The notes: a model not told the origin generated them from the letters alone. 64,000 nt of DNA from Streptococcus mitis B6 (GCF_000027165.1 NC_013853.1:682001-746000); one strand, 5' to 3'. Shown: positions 17,060 through 27,180, counted from the stretch's first letter. Numbers and translations: made by a program.

Positions 17060-17545
17060 ATGAAAACATTTCTTGTCAAACAAAAGTTTCGTCTTGGAGG
17101 CGAACGTTTCGCTATCAAGGATGACAGAGGAGAAATCGCCTATCAGGTGGAGGGATCATTTTTTAAGATTCCCAAAACCTTTACCATCTATGATGCTAAT
17201 GGTGAACAGGTAAGTCAGGTCAGTAAAGAAATCTTGACCTTGCTTCCTCGTTTTGAGATTCAGCTTCGGGATGGCTCGAGTTTTGTCATTCGCAAGAAGT
17301 TGACCTTCTGGCGAGATAAGTATGAGTTTGATAATCTAGGTCTTCGTATCGAGGGCAATATCTGGGATTTGGATTTCAAATTGCTGGATGATCGCGATCA
17401 GCTGATTGCGGAAATCAAGAAAGAACTCTTCCATTTGACCTCTACCTATACCGTAACGGTTCTTGAGGACGCTTATGCAGACCTAGTCATTTCCCTCTGT
17501 GTCGCGATTGACTATGTGGAAATGCTGGAAAGCCAATCAAATTAA
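17060..17545 (+). CDS. LURP-one-related (tubby-like fold) family protein
   Basis: 161 residues, no signal peptide. The start ATG at 17060 follows GGAGGT closely; earlier in-frame TTG and GTG codons (17048-17059) overlap that site. The pattern FLVKQKFRLGGERFAIKDDRGEIAYQVEG and later FKIPKTFTIYDANG fits the LURP-one/YxjI beta-barrel family. The molecular function is unknown. It is the first gene after the alanine T-box and 21 bp before alaS, so its expression should rise with alanine-tRNA starvation. Confidence 0.75.
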   Translation: MKTFLVKQKFRLGGERFAIKDDRGEIAYQVEGSFFKIPKTFTIYDANGEQVSQVSKEILTLLPRFEIQLRDGSSFVIRKKLTFWRDKYEFDNLGLRIEGNIWDLDFKLLDDRDQLIAEIKKELFHLTSTYTVTVLEDAYADLVISLCVAIDYVEMLESQSN

Positions 17546-17566
17546 AGAAGTAAATAAGGAGACAAT

Positions 17567-20185
17567 ATGAAACAACTATCTAGTGCACAAGTACGCCAAA
17601 TGTGGCTTGATTTCTGGGCGACCAAAGGTCACTCAGTAGAACCATCAGTGAGTTTGGTTCCTGTAAATGACCCAACACTTTTGTGGATCAACTCTGGGGT
17701 AGCAACCCTTAAGAAATACTTTGACGGGACTATTATCCCAGAAAATCCACGTATTACCAATGCCCAAAAAGCTATCCGTACTAACGATATCGAAAACGTA
17801 GGGAAGACTGCACGTCACCATACCATGTTTGAAATGTTGGGGAACTTCTCTATCGGAGATTACTTCCGTGACGAAGCTATCACTTGGGCTTATGAGCTTT
17901 TGACAAGCCCAGAATGGTTTGATTTCCCAGCTGAAAAACTTTACATGACCTACTATCCAGACGATAAAGATTCTTACAACCGCTGGATTGAAGTAGGAGT
18001 GGATCCAAGTCACTTGATTCCAATCGAAGATAACTTCTGGGAAATCGGTGCGGGACCTTCTGGACCAGATACAGAGATTTTCTTTGACCGTGGAGAAGCT
18101 TTTGACCCAGAAAATATCGGTCTTCGTCTCCTTGCAGAAGATATCGAAAACGACCGTTATATTGAAATCTGGAACATCGTTTTGTCACAATTTAATGCAG
18201 ATCCTGCTGTTCCTCGTAGCGAGTACAAGGAATTGCCGCACAAGAACATTGATACGGGCGCTGGTTTGGAACGTTTGGTGGCAGTTATCCAAGGGGCTAA
18301 GACCAACTTTGAAACGGACCTCTTCATGCCAATCATTCGTGAAGTGGAGAAATTGTCTGGTAAGGTCTATGACCAAGATGGCGACAACATGAGCTTCAAG
18401 GTCATCGCTGACCACATCCGTTCCCTTTCATTTGCCATCGGTGATGGTGCCCTTCCTGGAAATGAAGGTCGTGGTTACGTCCTTCGTCGTCTTCTCCGTC
18501 GTGCTTCTATGCATGGTCAAAAATTGGGAATCAACGAGCCTTTCCTTTACAAACTCGTTCCAACTGTTGGAAAAATCATGGAAAGCTACTACCCAGAAGT
18601 GCTTGAAAAACGTGACTTTATCGAAAAAATCGTTAAGAGCGAAGAAGAATCATTTGCTCGTACCCTTCACTCAGGTCAACACTTTGCCCAAGGCATTGTA
18701 GCTGACTTGAAAGAAAAAGGTCAATCTGTCATTGCTGGTCAAGATGTATTCAAACTTTATGACACTTATGGATTCCCAGTTGAATTGACTGAAGAAATCG
18801 CTGAAGAAGCTGGCATGACTGTAGACCGTGAAGGTTTTGAAGCAGCTATGAAGGAACAACAAGAACGTGCGCGTGCATCAGCTGTCAAAGGCGGATCTAT
18901 GGGCATGCAAAATGAAACTCTTCAAAATATCACAGTTGAAAGCCACTTTAACTATAATGCCAGCCAATTGTCTTCTAAATTGGTAGCAATCGTAGCGGAC
19001 AATACAGAAGTAGAAGCTGTATCCGAAGGAACTGCTTCCCTCATCTTTGCTGAAACGCCATTCTATGCTGAAATGGGTGGACAGGTCGCTGACCACGGAC
19101 AAATCTTGGATGAGTCAGGTAAGGTTGTGGCTACTGTGACCAATGTTCAAAAAGCACCAAACGGACAAGCTCTTCATACAGTTGAAGTCCTTGCACCACT
19201 TGCTTTGAACCAAGAATACACATTGGCAATTGATACAAATCGTCGTCACCGTGTTATGAAAAACCACACTGCGACTCACTTGCTTCACGCTGCCCTTCAC
19301 AATATCCTTGGAAACCACGCAACACAAGCAGGATCTCTTAACGAAGTTGAATTCCTTCGCTTTGACTTTACCCACTTCCAAGCAGTGACTGCTGATGAAT
19401 TGCGTGCCATTGAGCAGCAAGTCAATGAAAAAATCTGGGAAGCTCTTGAAGTGAAGACAGTTGAAACGGATATTGACACTGCTAAAGAAATGGGAGCTAT
19501 GGCCCTTTTTGGTGAGAAATACGGCAAGGAAGTTCGTGTTGTTACTATCGGTGACTACTCTATCGAGCTTTGTGGTGGTACCCACGTTGGCAACACTTCT
19601 GAGATTGGACTCTTCAAGATTGTCAAAGAAGAAGGGATTGGTTCTGGAACTCGCCGTATCTTGGCAGTGACTGGTAAGGAAGCCTTTGAGGCTTACCGTG
19701 AACAAGAGGATGCTCTTAAAGCTGTCGCAGCAACCTTGAAAACTCCTCAACTTAAAGAAGTACCTCACAAGGTAGAAGGACTTCAAGAACAACTTCGTCA
19801 ATTGCAAAAAGAAAATACTGAATTGAAAGAAAAAGCTGCATCGGCTGCTGCAGGCGATATCTTCAAGGATGTGAAGGAAGTCAATGCTCACCGTTACATT
19901 GCTAGTCAAGTGTCTGTATCAGATGCTGGTGCCCTTCGTACCTTTGCGGACAACTGGAAACAAAAAGACTACTCTGATCTTCTTGTCCTAGTTGCCGCTA
20001 TCGGTGACAAAGTCAATGTCCTTGTAGCAAGTAAGACAAAAGACCTTCATGCAGGAAATCTTGTCAAAGAATTAGCACCAATCGTCGATGGACGTGGTGG
20101 TGGTAAACCAGACATGGCCATGGCAGGAGGAAGCAACCAAGCTAAAATCCAAGAATTGTTGGATGCTGTAGCAGGTAAATTGTAA
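17567..20185 (+). CDS. alaS: Alanyl-tRNA synthetase
   Basis: 872 residues, full length. Class II catalytic core at the N-terminus ([14 protein letters not shown], motif 2 around [16 protein letters not shown]). The editing domain has the zinc/catalytic motif HTATHLLH (near 566) and CGGTH (near 668). The C-Ala domain ends with [14 protein letters not shown] near residue 845. It charges tRNA-Ala and clears Ser/Gly mischarging. Controlled by the upstream alanine T-box. Ribosome-binding site AAGGAG. Confidence 0.97.
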   Translation: MKQLSSAQVRQMWLDFWATKGHSVEPSVSLVPVNDPTLLWINSGVATLKKYFDGTIIPENPRITNAQKAIRTNDIENVGKTARHHTMFEMLGNFSIGDYFRDEAITWAYELLTSPEWFDFPAEKLYMTYYPDDKDSYNRWIEVGVDPSHLIPIEDNFWEIGAGPSGPDTEIFFDRGEAFDPENIGLRLLAEDIENDRYIEIWNIVLSQFNADPAVPRSEYKELPHKNIDTGAGLERLVAVIQGAKTNFETDLFMPIIREVEKLSGKVYDQDGDNMSFKVIADHIRSLSFAIGDGALPGNEGRGYVLRRLLRRASMHGQKLGINEPFLYKLVPTVGKIMESYYPEVLEKRDFIEKIVKSEEESFARTLHSGQHFAQGIVADLKEKGQSVIAGQDVFKLYDTYGFPVELTEEIAEEAGMTVDREGFEAAMKEQQERARASAVKGGSMGMQNETLQNITVESHFNYNASQLSSKLVAIVADNTEVEAVSEGTASLIFAETPFYAEMGGQVADHGQILDESGKVVATVTNVQKAPNGQALHTVEVLAPLALNQEYTLAIDTNRRHRVMKNHTATHLLHAALHNILGNHATQAGSLNEVEFLRFDFTHFQAVTADELRAIEQQVNEKIWEALEVKTVETDIDTAKEMGAMALFGEKYGKEVRVVTIGDYSIELCGGTHVGNTSEIGLFKIVKEEGIGSGTRRILAVTGKEAFEAYREQEDALKAVAATLKTPQLKEVPHKVEGLQEQLRQLQKENTELKEKAASAAAGDIFKDVKEVNAHRYIASQVSVSDAGALRTFADNWKQKDYSDLLVLVAAIGDKVNVLVASKTKDLHAGNLVKELAPIVDGRGGGKPDMAMAGGSNQAKIQELLDAVAGKL

Positions 20186-20192
20186 TCAAGTA

Positions 20193-20343
20193 ATACTCTT
20201 CGAAAATCTCTTCAAACAACGTCAGCTTCGCCTTGGATTTTATATGTGACTGACTTCGTCAGTCTTATCTACAACCTCAAAGCAGTGCTTTGAGCAACCT
20301 GCGGCTAGCTTCCTAGTTTGCTCTTTGATTTTCATTGAGAATA
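20193..20343 (+). repeat. BOX element (full type)
   Basis: ATACTCTTCGAAAATC to TTTTCATTGAGAATA, boxA to boxC on the plus strand. The boxA part is diverged (AACGTCAGCTTCGCC). It lies between alaS and its terminator. Confidence 0.85.
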
Positions 20344-20344
20344 A

Positions 20345-20373
20345 AGATCTATCCATTTGGGTAGGTCTTTTTG
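20345..20373 (+). terminator. Terminator after alaS
   Basis: AGATCTATCC pairs with GGGTAGGTCT over 10 positions and is followed by TTTTTG. Confidence 0.8.
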
Positions 20374-20381
20374 TGAATACA

Positions 20382-20412
20382 AAAAAAGCCAAATCCGATT
20401 GGATCTGGCTTG
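20382..20412 (-). terminator. Terminator of the alpha-amylase gene
   Basis: On the minus strand AAGCCAGATCC and GGATTTGGCTT pair around AATC and run into TTTTT. Confidence 0.8.
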
Positions 20413-20426
20413 AATATTATGAACTA

Positions 20427-21881
20427 TTAAATAGTATTGGCTGCCCAGACACTTACAGATCTTGCTGAGACTGGGAATTGTCCATAACCTTCCTCATCGA
20501 TTGTAACTTGACCTTGGTGATTTCCAAGTAAATCTACAAAAGTTTGGTTAGCCCATTCTTGGCCGATAAACATTGACTTGCTGTTTTCTTGGTCATTTGA
20601 GATAAGGACTGCGATTGGGGATTGATTTTCAGCACCTGAACGTACCCAACCGATACAGTTTGCGTCATCAAAGTAGTCTGTTTGCTCTCCATAGGCCAAA
20701 TCTTTTCGGATGGCTAGGAGGCGGTCAAGGACTTCTTTGAAATCTTGTTGAGCATATTGCCCTGAAATCCCATAGTAGTCGCCGTAAAAGACACATGGAA
20801 GGCCATTTTGGCGTAACAGAATGAGGGCGTAGGCTGCTGGTTTGAACCATTCTTCAACGGTAGACTCAAGAGCCTGACCTCGTTGTGTATCGTGGTTGTC
20901 GACAAATGTCACAGCCTTGTCAGGTTTGAGTTCAACCAGGCTATCTTTGAAAATGCCACGAAGGTCATAGTTGGAACCTGCTCGACTAGCATCAAAGAGA
21001 TTCTGGTGGAGACGAACATCGACAAGGTCAAAGCGTTCTTCTGTTTTTTCAAGATAATCTAGATTGGCTTCCTTGTCTGGGTTCCAAAATTCACCAAAAA
21101 CGTAGAAATCGTCACCGTATTTTTCCTTCATATCGCGGATGAAATTGCGCATAAAGAAAGAATCGATGTGTTTGACTGCATCCAAGCGGAAACCAGCTAC
21201 ACCAGTCGTTTCCATGAACCAGTCAGCCCAGTCATAGATATTTTGGATGACTTCAGGATGTTTAAAGTCTAGGTCAGCATACATGAGGTAGTCGTAGTTT
21301 CCGTTCTCGTTATCGACTAATTCCTCGTTGGCCCAGCCTTTGTTGTCCCCTTGGATCAGATAAATCCCAGACTTACGACGTTTGGCATCATAGTCTGTAC
21401 CTGTGAAGTGGTACCAATGCCAGTGGAAGTCATTGTAGGTATCTTGGCGGCCATCGAAGGTAAAACTAGTCCAGCCATTGATGGTGAAGGGTTCTCCAAG
21501 TTCAACTGTACGATCTTCAGGATCCACTTCGATAACCTGAAAGGCTTCCATGTGATCGGCTGCAGCCTTGTGGTTGAGTACCACATCGGCCATGGGCTGG
21601 ATTCCCTGCGCTTTTAGGGCTTGAATGGCTTGAAGATAGTCTTCTTTAAAACCATACTTGGTGCGGACAGTTCCTTTTTGATTAAATTCTCCTAAGTCAA
21701 ATAAGTCATAGACACCATAGCCTACATCTTTTTCATTGGTTGCCTTAAAAGCTGGGGGCATCCAGACATGACTAATGCCGAGATCAGCTAGGTGTTGAGC
21801 ATCTTCAGCTAGACGCGTCCAGTGCTGGCCGTCGTGGGGCAGATACCATTCAAAGTATTGCATAAGTGTTTGATTTTGCAT
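20427..21881 (-). CDS. Cytoplasmic alpha-amylase (GH13)
   Basis: 484 residues, no signal peptide, so it acts on internal malto-oligosaccharides or glycogen. GH13 features are clear: MADVVLNHKA near 97-106, catalytic nucleophile Asp234 in GFRLDAVKH, acid/base Glu264 in VFGEFW and Asp331 in FVDNHDT. The protein resembles liquefying, maltohexaose-forming type bacterial amylases in its N-terminus (LMQYFEWYLP). AGAGGA ribosome-binding site. Monocistronic, divergent from an ABC transporter. A LacI-type palindrome upstream suggests control by a maltose regulator. Confidence 0.92.
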   Translation of the reverse strand: MQNQTLMQYFEWYLPHDGQHWTRLAEDAQHLADLGISHVWMPPAFKATNEKDVGYGVYDLFDLGEFNQKGTVRTKYGFKEDYLQAIQALKAQGIQPMADVVLNHKAAADHMEAFQVIEVDPEDRTVELGEPFTINGWTSFTFDGRQDTYNDFHWHWYHFTGTDYDAKRRKSGIYLIQGDNKGWANEELVDNENGNYDYLMYADLDFKHPEVIQNIYDWADWFMETTGVAGFRLDAVKHIDSFFMRNFIRDMKEKYGDDFYVFGEFWNPDKEANLDYLEKTEERFDLVDVRLHQNLFDASRAGSNYDLRGIFKDSLVELKPDKAVTFVDNHDTQRGQALESTVEEWFKPAAYALILLRQNGLPCVFYGDYYGISGQYAQQDFKEVLDRLLAIRKDLAYGEQTDYFDDANCIGWVRSGAENQSPIAVLISNDQENSKSMFIGQEWANQTFVDLLGNHQGQVTIDEEGYGQFPVSARSVSVWAANTI

Positions 21882-21940
21882 GATTTTTCCTCTTACTTGT
21901 CAATCTTGTTCTTTATTCTATCATAAAGTTCTAGCTTACT

Positions 21941-21950
21941 CAAACGTTTG
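21941..21950. promoter_or_regulatory. LacI-family operator candidate (MalR- or CcpA-like)
   Basis: CAAACGTTTG is a perfect palindrome with the central CG of LacI-family operators, 59 bp upstream of the amylase start. A minus-strand -10 candidate TATGAT (21920-21925) lies just downstream of it, so binding would cover the -35 area and repress the amylase. Confidence 0.55.
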
Positions 21951-21993
21951 CGTAATGCTGAATAATAAGTTTTTGACTATTTTATATAAAATG

Positions 21994-22021
21994 TTGATTT
22001 TTAAAATGAAAGCGCTATAAT
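21994..22021 (+). promoter_or_regulatory. ABC operon promoter overlapped by a cre site
   Basis: TTGATT (21994-21999), 16 bp, TATAAT (22016-22021). ATGAAAGCGCTATAAT (22006-22021) matches the catabolite-responsive element consensus at all but one fixed position and covers the spacer and -10, a position expected to repress. Confidence 0.6.
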
Positions 22022-22058
22022 AATAGTAAATTACATAGATAAAGATAGGAGTCAGCTC

Positions 22059-22808
22059 ATGATTGAATTTCAAAATGTTAGTAAGTTGTATTGTGATAAA
22101 GAGGCCTTGAGCAATCTCAATCTGCAGATTGAAAATGGAGAGATTATGGGCTTAATTGGCCATAATGGTGCTGGGAAATCGACCACTATAAAATCTCTAG
22201 TCAGTATCATTTCACCCAGCAGTGGTCGTATTTTGGTAGACGGTTTAGATTTATCGGAAAATCGCTTGGCTATCAAACGAAAAATTGGCTACGTTGCAGA
22301 CTCGCCTGACTTATTTTTACGTTTAACGGCCAATGAATTTTGGGAATTGATTGCTTCATCCTATGATTTGAGTAACTCTGACTTGGAGGCTAGTCTAGCT
22401 AGGCTATTGAAGGTTTTTGATTTTGCTGAAAACCGTTATCAGGTTATTGAAACCCTTTCTCACGGAATGCGTCAGAAAGTCTTTGTCATCGGGGCGCTTT
22501 TGTCTGATCCTGATATTTGGGTCTTGGACGAACCCTTGACTGGTTTGGATCCTCAGGCTGCATTTGATTTGAAGCAGATGATGAAGGAACATGCGCAAAA
22601 AGGCAAGACTGTCCTATTTTCAACCCATGTACTCGAAGTTGCTGAGCAAGTCTGTGATCGGATTGCCATCTTGAAAAAGGGGCATTTGATTTATTGTGGC
22701 AGCGTTGAGGACTTGAGAAAAGACCACCCAGACCAGTCTTTGGAAAGTATCTACCTTAGCCTTGCCGGTAGAAAAGAGGAGGTTACAGATGCGTCTCAAG
22801 GTCATTAA
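22059..22808 (+). CDS. ABC transporter ATP-binding protein (drug/bacitracin-export type)
   Basis: 249 residues. Walker A GHNGAGKST near 34-42, signature LSHGM near 131, Walker B IWVLDEP near 150 and the switch His in FSTHVLE are present. The layout matches BcrA/NatA-like ATPases that pair with a separate membrane protein. The next gene starts 20 bp before its stop, so they form a two-component system. The substrate is unknown. Confidence 0.85.
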   Translation: MIEFQNVSKLYCDKEALSNLNLQIENGEIMGLIGHNGAGKSTTIKSLVSIISPSSGRILVDGLDLSENRLAIKRKIGYVADSPDLFLRLTANEFWELIASSYDLSNSDLEASLARLLKVFDFAENRYQVIETLSHGMRQKVFVIGALLSDPDIWVLDEPLTGLDPQAAFDLKQMMKEHAQKGKTVLFSTHVLEVAEQVCDRIAILKKGHLIYCGSVEDLRKDHPDQSLESIYLSLAGRKEEVTDASQGH

Positions 22809-24423
22809 AAAATTAGTTGATATCAATATCCTCTATTCATCTAAAGAAGCGAATCTGGCTAACCTACGAAAGAAGCAGGCTAAGAATCCCGGGAAAAAAG
22901 TAAATGTTTCCGCTAGAGTCCTAAGTTCTTACATTTTTTCCAGTATTTTGATGCTACTCTTGTTTATAAATATAGCCTTTCATTTTCCTTTTGAGGAAAT
23001 GCCAAGTCTTTTTAGTAGCATGGTTGCTATTTTATTGGTGCTTGCCTTTTCAACGGCTTTCACTGCCTTTTACAATGTCTTTTATGAGAGTAAGGACTTG
23101 GCATCGTATAGACCCTATGCCTTTAAAGAATCAGAGATTATAATTGCTAAAGGCCTGTCTGTACTCTTGCCAGCTCTAACTGGAATTGTACCAATCCTAG
23201 CTTATTTTCTAGTCCTCTACATTAGGCTAGCTCCTTCTATTTGGCTGGGCTTGCCTTTGATGTTGCTGTCCTTGGCCTTATTATTTGTCTCTGTGACTCT
23301 AGTGATGGTAGTGCTAGTGCATTTCTTGGCTCAAACTACCGTTTTTAGAAAGTACCAGTCTATTTTTGCCAATGTGATGATTGGGATTGGGGTTCTCACG
23401 CCTTTATTATTTGTTTTCTTTCTACAGTCGACTTCTAGAGATATAGTTGACAGAGTTAGAGAGATTCCATTTCTCCTTTATCCTCTTCATCTCTTTTACA
23501 AAATAGCAGTGGAGCCTTTTTCGACAGAGGCCATACTGGGGCTACTCGCTTGGATGGGATTAACTCTCTTCCTGCTTTATCTGACAAAAAAGAAGGTTCT
23601 TCCTCATTTTTATGACGTTATCCTGCTTAACAGTGAGGAGAAGGTCAAAAAAGAACGTCGCAGTAAAGAGGGGATTTCAAGGACTAAAAAGGGATTTTTC
23701 CGCATGGTGTTACGCTATAACCTTTCTCTATTAGGACAGGGGACTGGCGTGATTACAGTGCTTTTTACAAGTACCTTTCTTCCCTATCTCATGATGTTCG
23801 GTGTGATTTCCAAAATCCGAGATTCTCAGTTAGTTCCAGACGTTCATCCTCCATACTGGTTACCCTTGTTTTTTATAGGAATGTTTATAGCAGTTGTCAA
23901 TAACAATATCACCAGCCTTCCTTCAATTGCCTTATCCTTGGAGAGGGAAAATATTGATTTTCTGAAGAGTTTACCCTTTGACTTTGCTCGTTATGTTAAA
24001 GTGAAATTTTGGATTATCTTTGCTGTCCAGTCCTTTTTACCTATCGTGACTTTACTTGGTCTTTCTCTTTATTTAGGATTGCCCATCCTTTCGATGATTT
24101 ACCTTCTTGTGGCATGGCTCCTTGCCAGTGTCATCCTTTCTTGCCACCATTATTTTAAGGATGTGAAAAATCTGTCAACCAATTGGAGTAGCATTACGGA
24201 CCTGGTGAATCGTTCAAATGGCATAGTCACAATGGTTCTGATTTTTATTTATAGTGCTATCTTGTTGATTTCAGCTATGGTGAGCATATTCTTGCTTCAG
24301 TCTCTTTCTCCTGTCCTTGCCATCAGCTTGGGAGTAGGAGCTCTTATCCTCCTGCTTGGTCTTGCTATATTTAGCTATCATTACTACCTGTCACGCATAT
24401 TGGCAGAAATAGAAAAAAGATGA
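22789..24423 (+). CDS. ABC transporter permease, ABC-2-like exporter
   Basis: 544 residues from the ATG at 22789, which has GAGGAGG upstream; an earlier in-frame TTG has no site. About twelve hydrophobic segments in two halves, separated by a basic cytoplasmic stretch near residues 285-300 (KVKKERRSKEGISRTKKG). It should form the membrane channel for the preceding ATPase. No substrate can be assigned. Confidence 0.75.
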   Translation: MRLKVIKKLVDINILYSSKEANLANLRKKQAKNPGKKVNVSARVLSSYIFSSILMLLLFINIAFHFPFEEMPSLFSSMVAILLVLAFSTAFTAFYNVFYESKDLASYRPYAFKESEIIIAKGLSVLLPALTGIVPILAYFLVLYIRLAPSIWLGLPLMLLSLALLFVSVTLVMVVLVHFLAQTTVFRKYQSIFANVMIGIGVLTPLLFVFFLQSTSRDIVDRVREIPFLLYPLHLFYKIAVEPFSTEAILGLLAWMGLTLFLLYLTKKKVLPHFYDVILLNSEEKVKKERRSKEGISRTKKGFFRMVLRYNLSLLGQGTGVITVLFTSTFLPYLMMFGVISKIRDSQLVPDVHPPYWLPLFFIGMFIAVVNNNITSLPSIALSLERENIDFLKSLPFDFARYVKVKFWIIFAVQSFLPIVTLLGLSLYLGLPILSMIYLLVAWLLASVILSCHHYFKDVKNLSTNWSSITDLVNRSNGIVTMVLIFIYSAILLISAMVSIFLLQSLSPVLAISLGVGALILLLGLAIFSYHYYLSRILAEIEKR

Positions 24424-24534
24424 GCTAGTTGGTCGCTTGCTTGATAAATTCAATTCGACAAATGCTTTTATAGTTTGTTAGAATGTGGTTATAAAATATT
24501 AAGATTGATAATCAAAAATATAGGGAGGAATGTT

Positions 24535-24753
24535 TTGAATAAGAAATACAACATAGTTCTATTTTTGTTGTTTATAATTTATTTATTTGGATATTTTTCA
24601 ATTTCAAAAACGTTAATTCCTATAATGTGTGTGATCCAAGTATTTTTGATAGAACATATATTTAGAGTTCGAAATAGAATGATGCAGATAGGTGAAATTT
24701 TAATTATTGTTGCTTCTATAATATTGTTTATTGATAGTATATTGAGTTTGTAA
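24535..24753 (+). CDS. Small hydrophobic membrane protein, unknown
   Basis: 72 residues from a TTG start. The choice rests on GGGAGG six bases upstream; the first ATG there opens only two codons, and an upstream extension to 24475 lacks a site. Two to three membrane segments (NIVLLFLLFIIYLFGYF, LIPIMCVIQVFLIEHIF, ILIIVASIILFIDSILSL, approximately) around a basic RVRNRM loop. The low-GC composition differs from neighbours. No family recognised; possibly acquired or orphan. Confidence 0.5.
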   Translation: MNKKYNIVLFLLFIIYLFGYFSISKTLIPIMCVIQVFLIEHIFRVRNRMMQIGEILIIVASIILFIDSILSL

Positions 24754-24910
24754 CAGAAGGCTTCTCTATAAAATCAAATTTTCCAGATACCTGCTGAAGC
24801 TGATTTATCTTCTCACTATGACTTCTCACCTTTATTCTACTATACTACGTCACTAAATTTGACAGACATATATTGCAGGTACAACCTCTTTACCTACAAT
24901 CTAACACTTA

Positions 24911-24955
24911 ACCTGCGGCTAGTTTCCTAGTTTGTTCTTTGATTTTCGTTGAATT
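24911..24955 (+). repeat. Degenerate BOX remnant (boxC part)
   Basis: CCTGCGGCTAGTTTCCTAGT followed by TTGTTCTTTGATTTTCGTTG matches the boxC end of the other elements. The boxA and boxB parts are not recognisable in the preceding 100 bp. The stretch 24755-24910 holds nothing else that I can identify. Confidence 0.65.
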
Positions 24956-24967
24956 TTATTTTTAAAA

Positions 24968-25002
24968 AGAAATGCTCCTCCACGGTGGAAGAGCATCTTT
25001 TA
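24968..25002 (-). terminator. Terminator of the LtaS-like gene
   Basis: On the minus strand GATGCTCTTCCACC pairs with GGTGGAGGAGCATT-like sequence and ends in TTCTTTTT. The stem overlaps the end of the gene slightly and could work in both directions. Confidence 0.75.
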
Positions 25003-27150
25003 TTGTGATTTTGATTCGGTTTCTGCAGACTCTGGATGGAGTTCTTGGTAACTTGGTGCCTTGAAAAGGTCAGTACTGGTTTTACCTTGTCGTTGGCTAA
25101 AGAGACTGGTTGATTGACTACCTTTTTCCTGCTCAATCTTTTGCAGAATTGGTAAAGAATTGAGGTAAGAAATACTTTCAGTATCAACTTTTCCAAGATG
25201 ATCTGCTTGGTAGAAACGTATCAAATCACCAGTTTGAATTTGGTCGCTGATTTTTAGCTGTTGGCTGGCTGTCTGCCGAACGATTTCTAGTTCAGTCTGA
25301 GTTTGTTCATCAAGATTACTGATTTCAAGACCACTTTCAGTATAGTAGGTTCGTCCGTCATAACTGGTGTATTTAGGTGTGACGAAGGAATTGGCAGTTC
25401 GAAAGGCAACGATTTCTTGGTGATCTGGAGACAGAAGGTCTTGGCCGACTTGAAGGAAGGAATTGGACTCAATACCCAGGAGGTGTTCGAGAGTCGGTAA
25501 GATATCGATTTGTCCACCGTAGGTATTGATGATTTGCCCCTTTTCATAACCAGGCATGACCACCATAAAAGGCACTCGTTGCAACATGGCATTGTCGTAA
25601 TTCGACCAGTTCTCAGAAGTCTTGCCAATTAAAGGAGCCAGGTCAGGATTGCGGGAGTTAGAAATTCCATAATGGTCTCCGTAGATGACGATGATGGATT
25701 TTTCATAGAGGCCACTTTCTTTGAGATAGTCAAAGAAGGCCTTGATAGCACTATCTAGATAGTTGGCGGTTTGGAAGTAGCCATTGATGGTTTCATCTTT
25801 GGTTTTAGCCAAGGGGAAACCAAGCTCATTGCCTGTCAGATTGCTAGCATAGGGATAGTGATTGGACACTGTGATATACTTAGCATAAAAAGGTTGCTGT
25901 AAATGCTCCAGATACTGAATAGAATCTTTCATCATGATTTTATCATTTAAACCATATTGGAAAGAATTGCTACTGTCTTGCTTGGTAAAATAGGAAGCAT
26001 CAAAGAAGTATTGGTAGCCCCATTGTTTGTAGGTTGTATTTCGATTCCAGAAGGTCCCGATATTACCGTGAAAGACGGCACTCGATTGATAGCCGTTTTT
26101 TGATAGGATAAAAGGCGCAGCCTGCTGGGTATTGGTACCACCGTAATTGACCATGAAAGAACCTTGGTCAAGCCCAAACAAACCGGTTTCTAGCATGGTT
26201 TCCGCATCTGAGGTTTTACCAGCTTTGACTTGGTTAAAGATATTCGAAAAGGCTAGGGTTGCCTGCGAATGGTAGAGGGAATTAAGGAAGGGAGTGACTT
26301 CATGCTCAGTTCCATCTAGGTTGAGTTTATAGTCAAGAAGAAATTGCTGGAAGCTCTCCAAGTGGAGATAAATCACATTTTTTCCTTTGACCAAGCCAAA
26401 ATAGTCTGGATTGGGCTTAGCCGAATGTTCTTGAATATAATCTGTAATAGGTTGAAGGTCAGTCTCCGAGGCCTTAGCTCGTTCCTTGTTGGCACTGTAG
26501 GATTGATTGGCACTATAACCTAAAAAGGCTGGCAAACTAAGGGCACGAACAACATAATAATTAGAAAATCCTCGCGACAGTAGATCGGGACGCTCAATTT
26601 CAGCCAAGAAAAGGTTAGCCGAAAAGAGCAGGGCAGAGAGAGCAGTGATAGCAAAACTTGAGCGGAATTTGAAGGGTCTCCTATCCAGCTGGATGAATTT
26701 TTTAAAGAAAAGGAAAGCCAGCAGTGGGAAATCCATAAAATAGATGAAATCCCAAGGACGCAGTAACTCTAGTTCTGCAGTGCCGACAGACACCTTGCTG
26801 ACCACCTTCATGGTATTAGCCGTGATAAAGTCGCTAAATTCTCGATAGTAAAAGACATTAGAATAGAGCCAAATGAATAAAAGGCTATAAATAGCTATGC
26901 TAAGACTGTAAAAGGCCTTGGTTGAGCGAGCATAGAGAGCTAGAGCCAGCAGGAGGAGTCCCAAAGGAAGGGGGTTGAAAAAGGCGATAAAGGCAAGGTA
27001 ATTTCCCTGTAACTTGCCTACTTGAATATCTAAATTAAAGTCAACGGTATAGGCTAATAAGGTTTTGAACCAATATAGGATTAAAAGAGTTAGGACAAAA
27101 CCCAGTCTGGTACCCATGGCTTGTTGGATTTTGTTAAAATTGCTTTTCAC
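25000..27150 (-). CDS. LtaS-family sulfatase-fold membrane enzyme
   Basis: 716 residues. Five N-terminal membrane segments fill about residues 15-185. An extracellular alkaline-phosphatase-fold domain follows from about 255. The expected metal and nucleophile residues are visible: Glu265 in YLHLESF, Thr313 in AGKTSDAETM, and the YGDHYG histidine motif. LtaS enzymes transfer glycerolphosphate to membrane glycolipid, or cleave it; pneumococcal teichoic acid is not of the plain glycerolphosphate type, so the substrate here is uncertain. GTG start with an AGGAAG site. Monocistronic, divergent from the methyltransferase gene. Confidence 0.8.
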   Translation of the reverse strand: MKSNFNKIQQAMGTRLGFVLTLLILYWFKTLLAYTVDFNLDIQVGKLQGNYLAFIAFFNPLPLGLLLLALALYARSTKAFYSLSIAIYSLLFIWLYSNVFYYREFSDFITANTMKVVSKVSVGTAELELLRPWDFIYFMDFPLLAFLFFKKFIQLDRRPFKFRSSFAITALSALLFSANLFLAEIERPDLLSRGFSNYYVVRALSLPAFLGYSANQSYSANKERAKASETDLQPITDYIQEHSAKPNPDYFGLVKGKNVIYLHLESFQQFLLDYKLNLDGTEHEVTPFLNSLYHSQATLAFSNIFNQVKAGKTSDAETMLETGLFGLDQGSFMVNYGGTNTQQAAPFILSKNGYQSSAVFHGNIGTFWNRNTTYKQWGYQYFFDASYFTKQDSSNSFQYGLNDKIMMKDSIQYLEHLQQPFYAKYITVSNHYPYASNLTGNELGFPLAKTKDETINGYFQTANYLDSAIKAFFDYLKESGLYEKSIIVIYGDHYGISNSRNPDLAPLIGKTSENWSNYDNAMLQRVPFMVVMPGYEKGQIINTYGGQIDILPTLEHLLGIESNSFLQVGQDLLSPDHQEIVAFRTANSFVTPKYTSYDGRTYYTESGLEISNLDEQTQTELEIVRQTASQQLKISDQIQTGDLIRFYQADHLGKVDTESISYLNSLPILQKIEQEKGSQSTSLFSQRQGKTSTDLFKAPSYQELHPESAETESKSQ

Positions 27151-27180
27151 ACATTTACTTCCTATTTTTTAATTAGTATT

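Noticed and set aside
19115..19909. 264-codon minus-strand frame inside alaS
   Set aside because: Antisense shadow of a highly biased gene; cysteine- and serine-rich composition without any motif.
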